Of a stretch of DNA of 55,762 nt, positions 1-6,376 are shown piece by piece. Every line of letters begins with the position of its first letter. Position 1 is the first letter of the stretch. The DNA is taken from assembly GCA_016282145.1 (NCBI GenBank), contig JAEEJZ010000038.1, positions 1 to 55,762 on the forward strand. The letters are read 5' to 3'. A program made the position numbers and the translations under genes. The DNA is from Bacteroidales bacterium (GTDB lineage: Bacteria > Bacteroidota > Bacteroidia > Bacteroidales > UBA932). Under the pieces are notes generated by a model that saw nothing but the letters and a program-made list of their open reading frames with translations, was not told where the DNA came from and searched no databases.

Positions 1-757
1 GGCAATTTCCGATAAAAATAGTACTTTTGACTGCTACTGCACGGGAGACGACGGAGAGTGCTTCATCGTGGAGATGCAGAACTCCCCACAAAAGAGTTTC
101 GCGGACCGGATGCTCTGCTATTCCACCTTTCCACTGCGGGAGCAGATGGAACTGAAAATCCAGCAGCGGCGGGATGCGGCGAAGCGCGGGGAGACGGTCG
201 ATACGATGGACTACAGCCTGATGCCAGTGTATGTGGTGAGTTTCGTCAACTTCACACTCCCGCACGAAAGTGAAGAGACGCTGGAGGGCGGGCTATTGAG
301 CCGCTACGAGTTACGAAACTCTCACAGCGGGGAGTTGATGACAAGGGCGCTGAATTTCGCATACCTGGAACTGGGGCGCCTGAAGTGGGGCAAGGACGAG
401 GCGAAGAAATGTAAGACACGCCTGGAACAGTTCGCCTGGTCGCTGAAGTATATGCACACGGTGGACAAAGTCCCGGAGAACTTTGAAGACGAATTTATAA
501 GAAAACTATATGAACGCTCTGCCTTCGCCAATATGGACGTGGCGACGCAGCACAAATACGAGAGCATTATGAGAACCGAAATCGATATCATCGCGCAGAA
601 GGCCTGGGCCCGGGAAGAAGGCAAAGCCGAGGGCTTGGCAGAAGGTGAGGCCAAAGGGCACGCCGATGTTGCCCGGAATTTCCGCGATATGGGACTTCCG
701 CTTGAACAGATTGCCAAGGCTACCGGTCTCTCTGTTGAACAGATTGCAGCCCTGTAG
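1..757 (+). CDS. Rpn-family PD-(D/E)XK nuclease / putative transposase, 5' end cut by the window
   Basis: The reading frame is open from base 2, so the true start lies left of the window and only the last ~252 residues are seen. The first visible part contains an acidic residue in FDCYC followed by IVEMQN, which fits the D...ExQ core of PD-(D/E)XK nucleases of the Rpn / PF12784 type. These proteins promote RecA-independent recombination or act as transposase-like nucleases. The tail has the usual charged, alanine/glutamate-rich repeat (EGKAEGLAEGEAKG) and ends in a short helical unit (MGLPLEQIAKATGLSVEQI) common in this family. A decayed copy of the last third sits at 5257-5489, which supports mobility or duplication. 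It converges on rpoN. Family call firm; activity not shown. Confidence 0.85.
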   Translation, partial: AISDKNSTFDCYCTGDDGECFIVEMQNSPQKSFADRMLCYSTFPLREQMELKIQQRRDAAKRGETVDTMDYSLMPVYVVSFVNFTLPHESEETLEGGLLSRYELRNSHSGELMTRALNFAYLELGRLKWGKDEAKKCKTRLEQFAWSLKYMHTVDKVPENFEDEFIRKLYERSAFANMDVATQHKYESIMRTEIDIIAQKAWAREEGKAEGLAEGEAKGHADVARNFRDMGLPLEQIAKATGLSVEQIAAL

Positions 758-760
758 GGG

Positions 761-831
761 ACTCCGTTTTCCAGAGCGCGCAGGCTTTAATCCCGCAGGG
801 CCTGGCCACCCGTGGCCACATAAACGGGAGT
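761..831. repeat. Gene-end inverted repeat with nested hairpins
   Basis: The gap between the convergent Rpn gene and rpoN folds into a stem. ACTCC-GTTT (761-769) pairs with AAAC-G-GGAGT (822-831), with one bulged G. Inside are CCC-GCA-GGG (792-800) and TGGCCAC-CC-GTGGCCA (803-818). There is no T-tract, so it is not a classical terminator on either strand. The layout resembles the palindromic elements described further right, but no core sequence is shared, so membership is only a suggestion. Confidence 0.4.
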
Positions 832-839
832 TACCGAAG

Positions 840-2252
840 CTATAGCTCCTTCCGCCAGCGGGCGAGCGGAATGCCCAGCTGGCCGCGGTATTTGGCGATG
901 GTGCGGCGGGCTACCTTGTAGCCCTTCTGCTGCATCACCTCGACCAACTGCTCGTCGGTCAAGGGCTTGCGTTTGTCCTCCGCGGCGATGCATTCGGACA
1001 GTGCCTTCTTCAGTTCGCGCGTCGAGACTTCCTCCCCCTCGCTGTTCTCCATCCCTTCGGAGAAGAAATATTTCAGCGGGAAGATACCGAAAGGCGTTTC
1101 GATGTATTTGCTGCTGACGACGCGCGACACGGTCGAGATATCGAAACCGGTGATTTCCGCGATGTCCTTGAGCACCATCGGCTTGAGGTAGGTATCGTCG
1201 CCGTTGCGGAAATAGTCGTACTGGTAGTCGAGGATGGCCTGCATCGTCTTCTGCAGGGTATTGTGCCGCTGCTTGACCGCCTCCACGAACCATTTGGCCG
1301 AATCAAGCTTCTGCTTGACGAAGGTGACGGCCTCCTTCTGGGCCCGCTGCGAGGCGCCCTGCGCATCCATAAGCATTTCGGCGTACTTGCGGTTCACCCG
1401 CAGCTGGGGGATATTGAAGCGGGGCATCTCGAAGGACAGGCGCCCGTCCTCCCCTTCCGTCAGCACGAAGTCCGGGACGATCTGCTGCGTACGGTCCTCG
1501 TAGGCATTGTCCACCTGGCCGCCCGGAGCGGGATTCAGGCGCACGATCTTGGCGGTAGCGGCCTTCAGTTCATCAGCGCTCAGCTGCAGCCGGGACATGA
1601 TTTTGTCGAAATGGCGGTTGGAGAATTCCGTGTAGCATTCTTCGAGGATGCGCTCGGCATTGCGGACGGCGTCGCTGCTTTTCTTGTTCCGCAATTGCAG
1701 CAGCAGGCATTCGCGCAGGTCCCTGGCGCCGATGCCGGGCGGATCGAAGGTCTGCACGATTTCCAGCATTTTCTCCACCTCTTCCTCATTGGTTTCGATG
1801 CCGGCGCGGAAGGCCAGATCGTCCACGAGCGTGGGCAGGTCGCGGCGCAGGTAGCCGTCGTCATCCAGACTGCCGATAATGAAAAGGGCGATATCGCGCT
1901 GATGGGGCGTCAGTTCGCAGAAACCCAGCTGATCGCGCAGGCTCTGCGTAAAACTTTCGTGGATGGAGAAGGTATTGTACTCGGGAATCGGGTCCTTGCC
2001 GCGGTTGTTCACGCGCAGTTTATAGGGGGCGATGGTGTCGTCCTCCTGCAATTCATCCAGGGAAATCTCCGTGCGCTCCTCCTCGCTCTCGGGATCGGGC
2101 GTATCGTCCAGGACCGGATTCTGCTCCAGCTCGGCGCGGATGCGCTGCTCCAGCTCCTGCACGGGAAGTTCGATCAGTTTGATGGTCTGAATCTGGAGCG
2201 GAGAAAGTTTCTGTTGCTGCTTGAGTTCAAGCCCCTGTCCGAGCGTCGCCAT
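840..2252 (-). CDS. rpoN: RNA polymerase sigma-54 factor RpoN
   Basis: Sigma-54 directs RNA polymerase to -24/-12 promoters that need AAA+ activators. The 470-residue length is normal. Region I at the N terminus is glutamine- and leucine-rich (LELKQQQKLSPLQIQTIKL). The central core-binding region follows, and the C-terminal RpoN box reads ARRTIAKYR close to the end, with the family's usual tail. I start at the ATG giving MATLGQGLEL. The frame stays open for 57 codons upstream, but those codons overlap the SPOR gene and look random. The gene is last in a three-gene minus operon with the SPOR protein (1 nt gap) and a lipoprotein. Confidence 0.95.
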   Translation of the reverse strand: MATLGQGLELKQQQKLSPLQIQTIKLIELPVQELEQRIRAELEQNPVLDDTPDPESEEERTEISLDELQEDDTIAPYKLRVNNRGKDPIPEYNTFSIHESFTQSLRDQLGFCELTPHQRDIALFIIGSLDDDGYLRRDLPTLVDDLAFRAGIETNEEEVEKMLEIVQTFDPPGIGARDLRECLLLQLRNKKSSDAVRNAERILEECYTEFSNRHFDKIMSRLQLSADELKAATAKIVRLNPAPGGQVDNAYEDRTQQIVPDFVLTEGEDGRLSFEMPRFNIPQLRVNRKYAEMLMDAQGASQRAQKEAVTFVKQKLDSAKWFVEAVKQRHNTLQKTMQAILDYQYDYFRNGDDTYLKPMVLKDIAEITGFDISTVSRVVSSKYIETPFGIFPLKYFFSEGMENSEGEEVSTRELKKALSECIAAEDKRKPLTDEQLVEVMQQKGYKVARRTIAKYRGQLGIPLARWRKEL

Positions 2253-2253
2253 C

Positions 2254-2757
2254 CTACTGTTCCCCCTGTTCTTCTCCGGAAGCCGCCGCTTCCGCTGCCG
2301 CCTCCGCTTCTGCTTCCGCCAGGGCCTTCCGTTCGCTGGGAAGGGTAGGATAACGGAAAGTCTCGCCCACAAGGAAACTGTTCGGGAAGGTCTGGCGAAC
2401 CCGCTTGAGTTCCCGCGCCGCATCGGTCTTGGTACGGAAATAACCCGCCGTGACCTTGTAACTGGAATGGGAATAACTGCGATCGACGCTCAGGTCCGGG
2501 TAATTGGACCTGAAGAGGGAAAGGGCGCGGGCGGACTCCAGGTCGGAGTTTTTGCCGATGCCCGAATAAATACGGATCCGGAAGCCGCTGATGAGATAGC
2601 TTTCGTTGCGCTGCATCTGCTCCTCGAACGCGCTGCGTACGGCTTCGCTCTGGCGCACCTTCACCGCAGGCGCCATCTCAGAAAGGATCTCAGATTGTGC
2701 GCTCGCAGCGAGGCCGCAAAGGCAGAAGAGGAAGGTCAACAGCAACTTTTTCATCAT
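2254..2757 (-). CDS. Secreted SPOR-like domain protein
   Basis: A 167-residue protein with a signal peptide (KKLLLTFLFCLCGLAASAQ, cleavage after AQ likely). Residues ~54-140 fit a SPOR fold: SYLISGFRIRIYSG, then an alanine-rich helix, then SYKVTAGYFRTKTDAARELKRV. SPOR domains bind denuded peptidoglycan glycan strands. The tail is a low-complexity run of Ala and Glu. Two consecutive ATGs are possible starts, and the first overlaps the upstream lipoprotein's stop by one base. The close packing between an envelope lipoprotein and rpoN suggests co-transcription from the promoter near 3224-3231. Specific role unknown. Confidence 0.8.
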   Translation of the reverse strand: MMKKLLLTFLFCLCGLAASAQSEILSEMAPAVKVRQSEAVRSAFEEQMQRNESYLISGFRIRIYSGIGKNSDLESARALSLFRSNYPDLSVDRSYSHSSYKVTAGYFRTKTDAARELKRVRQTFPNSFLVGETFRYPTLPSERKALAEAEAEAAAEAAASGEEQGEQ

Positions 2758-3218
2758 CAGAACATCTTTAGCAGGTCTTCCATCGGAACATCCTTATACT
2801 CGAAGGTGCGCCGCAGGCCGCTCTTCAGCGAAATCAATGCCAGAATATCGACGGTGTACTGCGACTGCTCGCTGCCGGTCATCGAGGAAAAGAGCGAAAG
2901 GACGCCGCCCTCCCCCAGCAGGTTGCCGCTCAGGGGGACTTTATAATCCTTGGTGCATTTCCCCTCCACGAAGATGTCCGAAGCGCTGATCTTGAGGAAA
3001 TCCTCCCCGTTCCGCTTGATCATCCCCTGGGCATCCCGGATAATCAGGTCGGTCGCCGGATTGTCCACGGTCAGGACGAGGATCGCATCCAGCGAACGCA
3101 GTCCCGTCGGGGAAACGGAGTGCAGTTTGCAATCCGTCACCCGGATATTTTTGTAGGAACTGACGCAACTGCAAAGCAGCGACATCGTCAGCAGTAACGC
3201 AGGGAGGAATCGTTTCAT
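2757..3218 (-). CDS. Small lipoprotein, LEA14/WHy-like
   Basis: This 153-residue lipoprotein has a short signal sequence and a lipobox around SLLCSC. The body reads as one beta-rich domain, with alternating hydrophobic residues and an LTVDNPATDLIIRD stretch. The N-P within a strand pair is typical of LEA type 2/WHy domains. That similarity is only by eye. The frame runs far upstream (to 4451), but the upstream part is antisense to miaB and is not coding. I take the ATG at 3218 because a good -7 element ends 5 bases before it and the lipobox follows directly. It is the first gene of the operon with the SPOR protein and rpoN. Confidence 0.7.
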   Translation of the reverse strand: MKRFLPALLLTMSLLCSCVSSYKNIRVTDCKLHSVSPTGLRSLDAILVLTVDNPATDLIIRDAQGMIKRNGEDFLKISASDIFVEGKCTKDYKVPLSGNLLGEGGVLSLFSSMTGSEQSQYTVDILALISLKSGLRRTFEYKDVPMEDLLKMF

Positions 3219-3223
3219 CGGGA

Positions 3224-3231
3224 CAAAGATA
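3224..3231 (-). promoter_or_regulatory. -7 promoter element TATCTTTG for the lipoprotein-SPOR-rpoN operon
   Basis: The minus strand reads TATCTTTG, an exact match to the Bacteroidetes TAnnTTTG consensus. It ends 5 bases before the ATG at 3218, so the transcript would be leaderless or nearly so. It is divergent from the miaB promoter 13 bases away. Confidence 0.7.
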
Positions 3232-3244
3232 ATAAAAATATCTC

Positions 3245-3252
3245 TATCTTTG
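3245..3252 (+). promoter_or_regulatory. -7 promoter element TATCTTTG for miaB
   Basis: An exact TAnnTTTG match, 5 bases before the miaB ATG at 3258. Transcription should start at or within a few bases of the start codon. An A/T-rich run lies between it and the divergent element. Confidence 0.7.
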
Positions 3253-3257
3253 CGCCG

Positions 3258-4598
3258 ATGAAAAAGGTCTATATCGAGACATACGGCTGCCAGATGAACG
3301 TCAGCGACAGCGAAGTGGTGCTTTCCCTGCTCGCCGATGCGGGCTACGGACGCACTTCCGACATCGCCGAGGCCGATGTCATCCTCGCGAATACCTGCTC
3401 CGTGCGCGACAATGCCGAGCAGCGCATCCGCGGTCGCATCGACTACTTCGCGCAGTACCGCAAGGCGCGTCCCGGGGTGCTCGTGGGCATCCTCGGCTGT
3501 ATGGCCGAACGCCTGAAAGAAGCGCTCACGGAATCCGGGAAGGTCGATATCGTCGCGGGACCGGATGCCTACCGCTCGCTGCCCGCACTGCTCGAAGCGG
3601 CATTCGACGGCCATCCGCAGGTGAACGTGCTGCTCTCGCGCGAAGAGACTTATGCCGATATCAACCCCGTGCGCACGGACGATGCCGGAGTCTCCGCCTT
3701 CATTTCCATTATGCGCGGATGCAATAATGTCTGCTCCTACTGCGTGGTGCCCTTCACCCGCGGGGCGGAACGCAGCCGCGATCCGCACAGCATCGTCCGC
3801 GAGGCCTGCGACGTCTTCCGGCGCGGCTACCGCGAAGTGACGCTGCTCGGCCAGAACGTCGATTCCTACCTGTGGAACGGGCCTGCGGGCGAGGAAGTGA
3901 ATTTCGCCCGATTGCTGGAGAAGGTGGCGCAGATTTCCCCGGAACTGCGCGTGCGCTTCTCCACCTCCAATCCCCAGGATATCTCCGACGAGGTTGTCCA
4001 TACGATGGCCCGCTACGAAAACATCTGCCGCCACATCCACCTGCCCGTACAATCCGGCAGCAACCGGATGCTCGAAAAGATGCGCCGCCGCTATACGCGG
4101 GAATGGTATCTGGAGCGGGTGGCCTTCATCCGCAGCGTCATCCCGGACTGCGGCCTGACGACCGACGTCATCGCCGGATTCTGCTCGGAGACCGAGGAAG
4201 ACCATCGCGACACGCTGTCGCTCTTCGAGGAGGTAGGCTTCGACGCCGCCTTTATGTTCTGCTACTCCGAACGGCCGGGAACGCTGGCCGCACGCAAATA
4301 TCCCGACGACGTGCCGCAGGAAGTGAAGGTACGCCGCCTGAACGAGATTATCGCCCTGCAGGGCCGCAAGAGCCTGGAAAGTTATCGCGCCGATATCGGC
4401 AAGACCTTCCGCGTGCTGGTGGAAGGGCCGTCCAAGAAGGGCTCCGGCCAACTTTGCGGACGCGCTTCCAACAACAAGATGTGCGTATTCGAGGCGCCCG
4501 GATGCAAGGCGGGAGACTACGTGGAAGTCCTCGTCCGGGACTGCACGTCCGCAACCTTGCTCTGCACCCTTGAAAAAACTTGCACGGCTAAAAATTAA
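3258..4598 (+). CDS. miaB: tRNA-2-methylthio-N6-dimethylallyladenosine synthase MiaB
   Basis: MiaB is a radical-SAM methylthiotransferase that adds the 2-methylthio group to i6A37 of tRNAs reading UNN codons. The 446-residue protein has the N-terminal UPF0004 domain with its three cluster cysteines (C11 in YGCQMN, C47 in NTCSVRD, C81 in ILGCMAE). The radical-SAM motif CNNVCSYC follows (C155, C159, C162), and a C-terminal TRAM-like domain covers about the last 65 residues. All cluster ligands are present, so it should be active. It is followed closely by tRNA-His, which has its own promoter. Confidence 0.97.
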   Translation: MKKVYIETYGCQMNVSDSEVVLSLLADAGYGRTSDIAEADVILANTCSVRDNAEQRIRGRIDYFAQYRKARPGVLVGILGCMAERLKEALTESGKVDIVAGPDAYRSLPALLEAAFDGHPQVNVLLSREETYADINPVRTDDAGVSAFISIMRGCNNVCSYCVVPFTRGAERSRDPHSIVREACDVFRRGYREVTLLGQNVDSYLWNGPAGEEVNFARLLEKVAQISPELRVRFSTSNPQDISDEVVHTMARYENICRHIHLPVQSGSNRMLEKMRRRYTREWYLERVAFIRSVIPDCGLTTDVIAGFCSETEEDHRDTLSLFEEVGFDAAFMFCYSERPGTLAARKYPDDVPQEVKVRRLNEIIALQGRKSLESYRADIGKTFRVLVEGPSKKGSGQLCGRASNNKMCVFEAPGCKAGDYVEVLVRDCTSATLLCTLEKTCTAKN

Positions 4599-4610
4599 TC
4601 CCTATATTTG
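4579..4610 (+). promoter_or_regulatory. Promoter of tRNA-His (CTTG ... TATATTTG)
   Basis: CTTG at 4579-4582 fits the -33 box and TATATTTG at 4603-4610 fits the -7 box, with about 20 bases between them. The mature tRNA begins 18 bases downstream. The -33 box lies inside the end of miaB. Confidence 0.7.
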
Positions 4611-4627
4611 CGGTCCCTATCCAACAC

Positions 4628-4704
4628 GGTGCGATTAGTTCAGTTGGTAGAGCACCAGATTGTGGTTCTGGGTGTCGTGGGTTCGAGTCCCACATCGCAC
4701 CCCA
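4628..4704 (+). tRNA. tRNA-His (anticodon GTG)
   Basis: A full cloverleaf can be drawn. Acceptor GTGCGAT (4629-4635) pairs with ATCGCAC (4694-4700). The anticodon stem is CCAGA/TCTGG, with loop TTGTGGT and anticodon GTG at 4662-4664. The T-arm contains GGTTCGAGTCC. The histidine-specific extra G(-1) is encoded at 4628, opposite discriminator C73 at 4701, and CCA is encoded at 4702-4704. Confidence 0.97.
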
Positions 4705-4710
4705 AAAAAG

Positions 4711-4745
4711 AAGAGAGTGGCTGTTTTCAGTCGCTCTCTTTTCTA
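4711..4745 (+). terminator. Intrinsic terminator after tRNA-His
   Basis: A 13-bp stem (AAGAGAGTGGCTG with CAGTCGCTCTCTT, two G-T pairs) closes a TTTT loop at 4711-4740. TTCT follows at 4741-4744. It begins 6 bases after the tRNA 3' end. Confidence 0.8.
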
Positions 4746-4803
4746 GTCTAGCGTTACATATTCCTTTATCTATTAGAGCGGTGGAGCCGAGTGAAGAGAC
4801 ACC

Positions 4804-4831
4804 GTTGCCGGAATATACGGTCTCCGGCAAC
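4804..4831. repeat. 9-bp inverted repeat
   Basis: GTTGCCGGA (4804-4812) and TCCGGCAAC (4823-4831) are perfect complements around a 10-base loop. No T-tract follows. Confidence 0.7.
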
Positions 4832-4837
4832 TACAGA

Positions 4838-4883
4838 TGGGACGCTGCGCCGAGCTCTGTGAAAAGGCTCGCTCCGCGTCCCA
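4838..4883. repeat. Two-step hairpin (8 bp + 5 bp)
   Basis: TGGGACGC (4838-4845) pairs with GCGTCCCA (4876-4883), and inside it CGAGC (4851-4855) pairs with GCTCG (4867-4871). The small internal loops make it look like a structured RNA or DNA element. It lies 6 bases after the preceding inverted repeat. Confidence 0.65.
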
Positions 4884-4941
4884 CTGTTGCCCTTGCCGCC
4901 CCTCCGCTTCATGGAAGGACAAATACCAGCTCATTTTTGTG

Positions 4942-4980
4942 TATTTTTGCATAGGTTGCTGTACCTGAGGGACAGCAACC
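4942..4980 (+). promoter_or_regulatory. Possible promoter followed at once by a 9-bp hairpin
   Basis: TATTTTTG (4942-4949) matches TAnnTTTG. Just downstream, GGTTGCTGT (4954-4962) and ACAGCAACC (4972-4980) form a perfect hairpin, so a transcript would begin in its stem. No gene follows for 300 bases. If real, the product would be a small non-coding RNA. Confidence 0.35.
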
Positions 4981-5009
4981 CTAACAAAATCAGGGAAAAA
5001 CATTCAGAT

Positions 5010-5183
5010 TGCTGCACCTTGAAATAAGCGGCTGCCGGCGAGGAGTGAGCGGTGCTGCATCCGGAGGACGTGGCCACCCACGGGTGGGGCCCGCAAGATA
5101 CGAGTTATCGCGAAGCGATGACGAAGAAGATTGTGGGAGGGTCCGGAGTGAGCGAAGCGAATGGAGTTCCGACGGGTGCAGCA
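5010..5183. repeat. Compound palindromic element, type 2 core
   Basis: An outer stem of TGCTGCACC (5010-5018) with GGTGCAGCA (5175-5183) encloses several smaller hairpins. These include CCCAC-GG-GTGGG near 5088-5099 and GTTATCGC-GAA-GCGATGAC near 5104-5122. A longer arm follows (GTCCGGA ... TTCCGAC, ending at 5173). The phrases GGGGCCC and GTGGGAGGG followed by GTC ... GACGG recur in the element at 13267-13380. The two are therefore probably relatives, this one with larger inner arms. Confidence 0.55.
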
Positions 5184-5198
5184 CCCGAGCAACCGAGG

Positions 5199-5233
5199 AA
5201 ACGGCAGCTGCATCCCAGAGAAGTGCCGTTTTG
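5199..5233 (+). repeat. Terminator-like hairpin
   Basis: AAACGGCA (5199-5206) pairs with TGCCGTTT (5224-5231) around a 17-base loop, and TG follows. It resembles a weak intrinsic terminator, but no gene clearly ends before it. Confidence 0.4.
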
Positions 5234-5256
5234 TAATCACTGACAATAATTCTATA

Positions 5257-5489
5257 TTTGAAGACGAATTGGCAAATACGAAAGCATTATGAGAACCGAA
5301 ATCGATATCATCGCGCAGAAGGCCTGGGTCCGGGAGGAAGGCAAAGCTGAAGGCTTGGCAGAAGGTGAAGCCAAAGGGCGCGAAGAAGGACGAAACGAGG
5401 TAGCCCGGAATCTGAAGGAGATGGGGCTACCTGTTGATCAGATTGTTAAGGCAACAGGCTTATCTCGTGAGATGATTGCTGCCTTATAA
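5257..5489 (+). pseudogene. Remnant of an Rpn-family nuclease gene (C-terminal third)
   Basis: From TTTGAAGACGAATT at 5257 the sequence follows the Rpn gene at the left edge. It then skips about 65 bases (Rpn positions ~496-560) and continues at near identity from AAATACGA to the stop. The readable part, from the ATG at 5289, gives 66 residues beginning MRTEIDIIAQKAW. It keeps the charged repeat and the terminal helical unit but has no nuclease core. In the other copy the same bases start at 571, an offset of 4720. The spared tail could be expressed by chance (TATATTTG at 5253-5260 resembles a -7 box), but I read it as a pseudogene. Confidence 0.8.
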
Positions 5490-5503
5490 GCGCCGGCGCA
5501 AGG

Positions 5504-6376
5504 CTACAAAGCCCGGACGGCGGTGAACCAATCTTCGGCGGTGGTGATGTCGCCCTTGCTCCAGCAGGAACCGAAATAATAGGCGAAGGGCTCACCGGAG
5601 CGTACGAAGCGCGCGCAGAGGCCGTGGATTCCGTCTTCGGAGATGCGGACGGACTGTGCACCGGGCACGAAGATGGCGACGCCGACCATACCGTCCTCAG
5701 GCTCCACACTCTGATCGGAAGCGGCCTCCCAGATCGCATAGCGGTCATCGAGGGTCAGTTCTTCGGCGATGGTCTCCTGGGAAGGATGACGGAACACGCC
5801 CGCCGCAATCTCCAGGCTGTCGGCGCCTGTAAAGGTATAAGTGTCCTCCACATAGCAGAAATGGGTATCCGGCGTAACGGTCACCTTCTTGTCGAGGGAA
5901 AGGGTCATCCCCTCGGCCTCCCAGGGCGCATAGTGCAGCACGAACACGACCTTGGACGGCCCGTCCTCCAGGATATCGTATGAGAGGTAGTTATGGTCGG
6001 GCATAAGAAGTCCGGACTCCCCTATTGCAGCGGAAGCACCGGCACCCAGGGTCTTGGAGACCTTATAGCAGTCCTTGCCCATACCCCAGTTCTTGTGGTA
6101 GGTCCGGCCGTTCACCAGTTCGTTCACATACATACTGTCCGCAACGAGCGCCCCGGGATATTTCACCCAGATGTCGATACCGGGAGAGACCAGATGTCCG
6201 CCGGGGACGTCCTCCTCCAGCGCACGGCCGTAGAAACGGCCAACGATCAGGTTGTTCTCGAAAATGAAATCATCATAACGCTCCGGCACGAAACGCGCCA
6301 TCACCTTGCGCTCCGCGGGAGCGCTGCAGGCTGCCAGACAGAGGGCCGCCGCCACAAAAAACAGTACTTTTTTCAT
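5504..6376 (-). CDS. DUF4861 lipoprotein of the pectin locus
   Basis: A 290-residue lipoprotein (lipobox in ALCLAACSAP). The body matches the DUF4861 pattern by eye: an FENNLIVGRFYGRALE stretch, SPGIDIWVKYPG, a glycine-rich segment with YKVSKTLGAGASA, and VFVLHYAPWEAEG. DUF4861 proteins recur in pectin and rhamnogalacturonan loci of Bacteroidetes and are thought to act on, or bind, uronate-containing oligosaccharides; the reaction is not established. It is last in a minus operon with the PL1 lyase (4-base ATGA overlap) and the four-module esterase/hydrolase. Confidence 0.75.
   Translation of the reverse strand: MKKVLFFVAAALCLAACSAPAERKVMARFVPERYDDFIFENNLIVGRFYGRALEEDVPGGHLVSPGIDIWVKYPGALVADSMYVNELVNGRTYHKNWGMGKDCYKVSKTLGAGASAAIGESGLLMPDHNYLSYDILEDGPSKVVFVLHYAPWEAEGMTLSLDKKVTVTPDTHFCYVEDTYTFTGADSLEIAAGVFRHPSQETIAEELTLDDRYAIWEAASDQSVEPEDGMVGVAIFVPGAQSVRISEDGIHGLCARFVRSGEPFAYYFGSCWSKGDITTAEDWFTAVRAL

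Larger units (their letters stand above)
4746..5256. other. Gene-free stretch, dense in inverted repeats
   Basis: No reading frame here resembles a protein. Several strong inverted repeats are present and listed separately: 4804-4831, 4838-4883, 4954-4980, the compound element at 5010-5183, and a hairpin at 5199-5231. A -7-like box sits at 4942-4949. The stretch lies between tRNA-His and a decayed Rpn copy. It could hold a structured RNA or be debris from repeated insertions. Confidence 0.6.

Noticed and set aside
1..757. Classical insertion sequence
   Set aside because: No terminal inverted repeats or target duplication frame the Rpn gene, and its upstream end is outside the window. I keep it as a family member only.
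2757..4451. A 564-residue protein ending in the small lipoprotein
   Set aside because: The upstream 411 residues are antisense to miaB. The real gene starts at 3218, with a signal peptide, lipobox and promoter.
5010..5183. CRISPR array
   Set aside because: Repeated phrases such as GCGAAGC occur, but not as direct repeats of constant length with spacers, and no cas genes are present.
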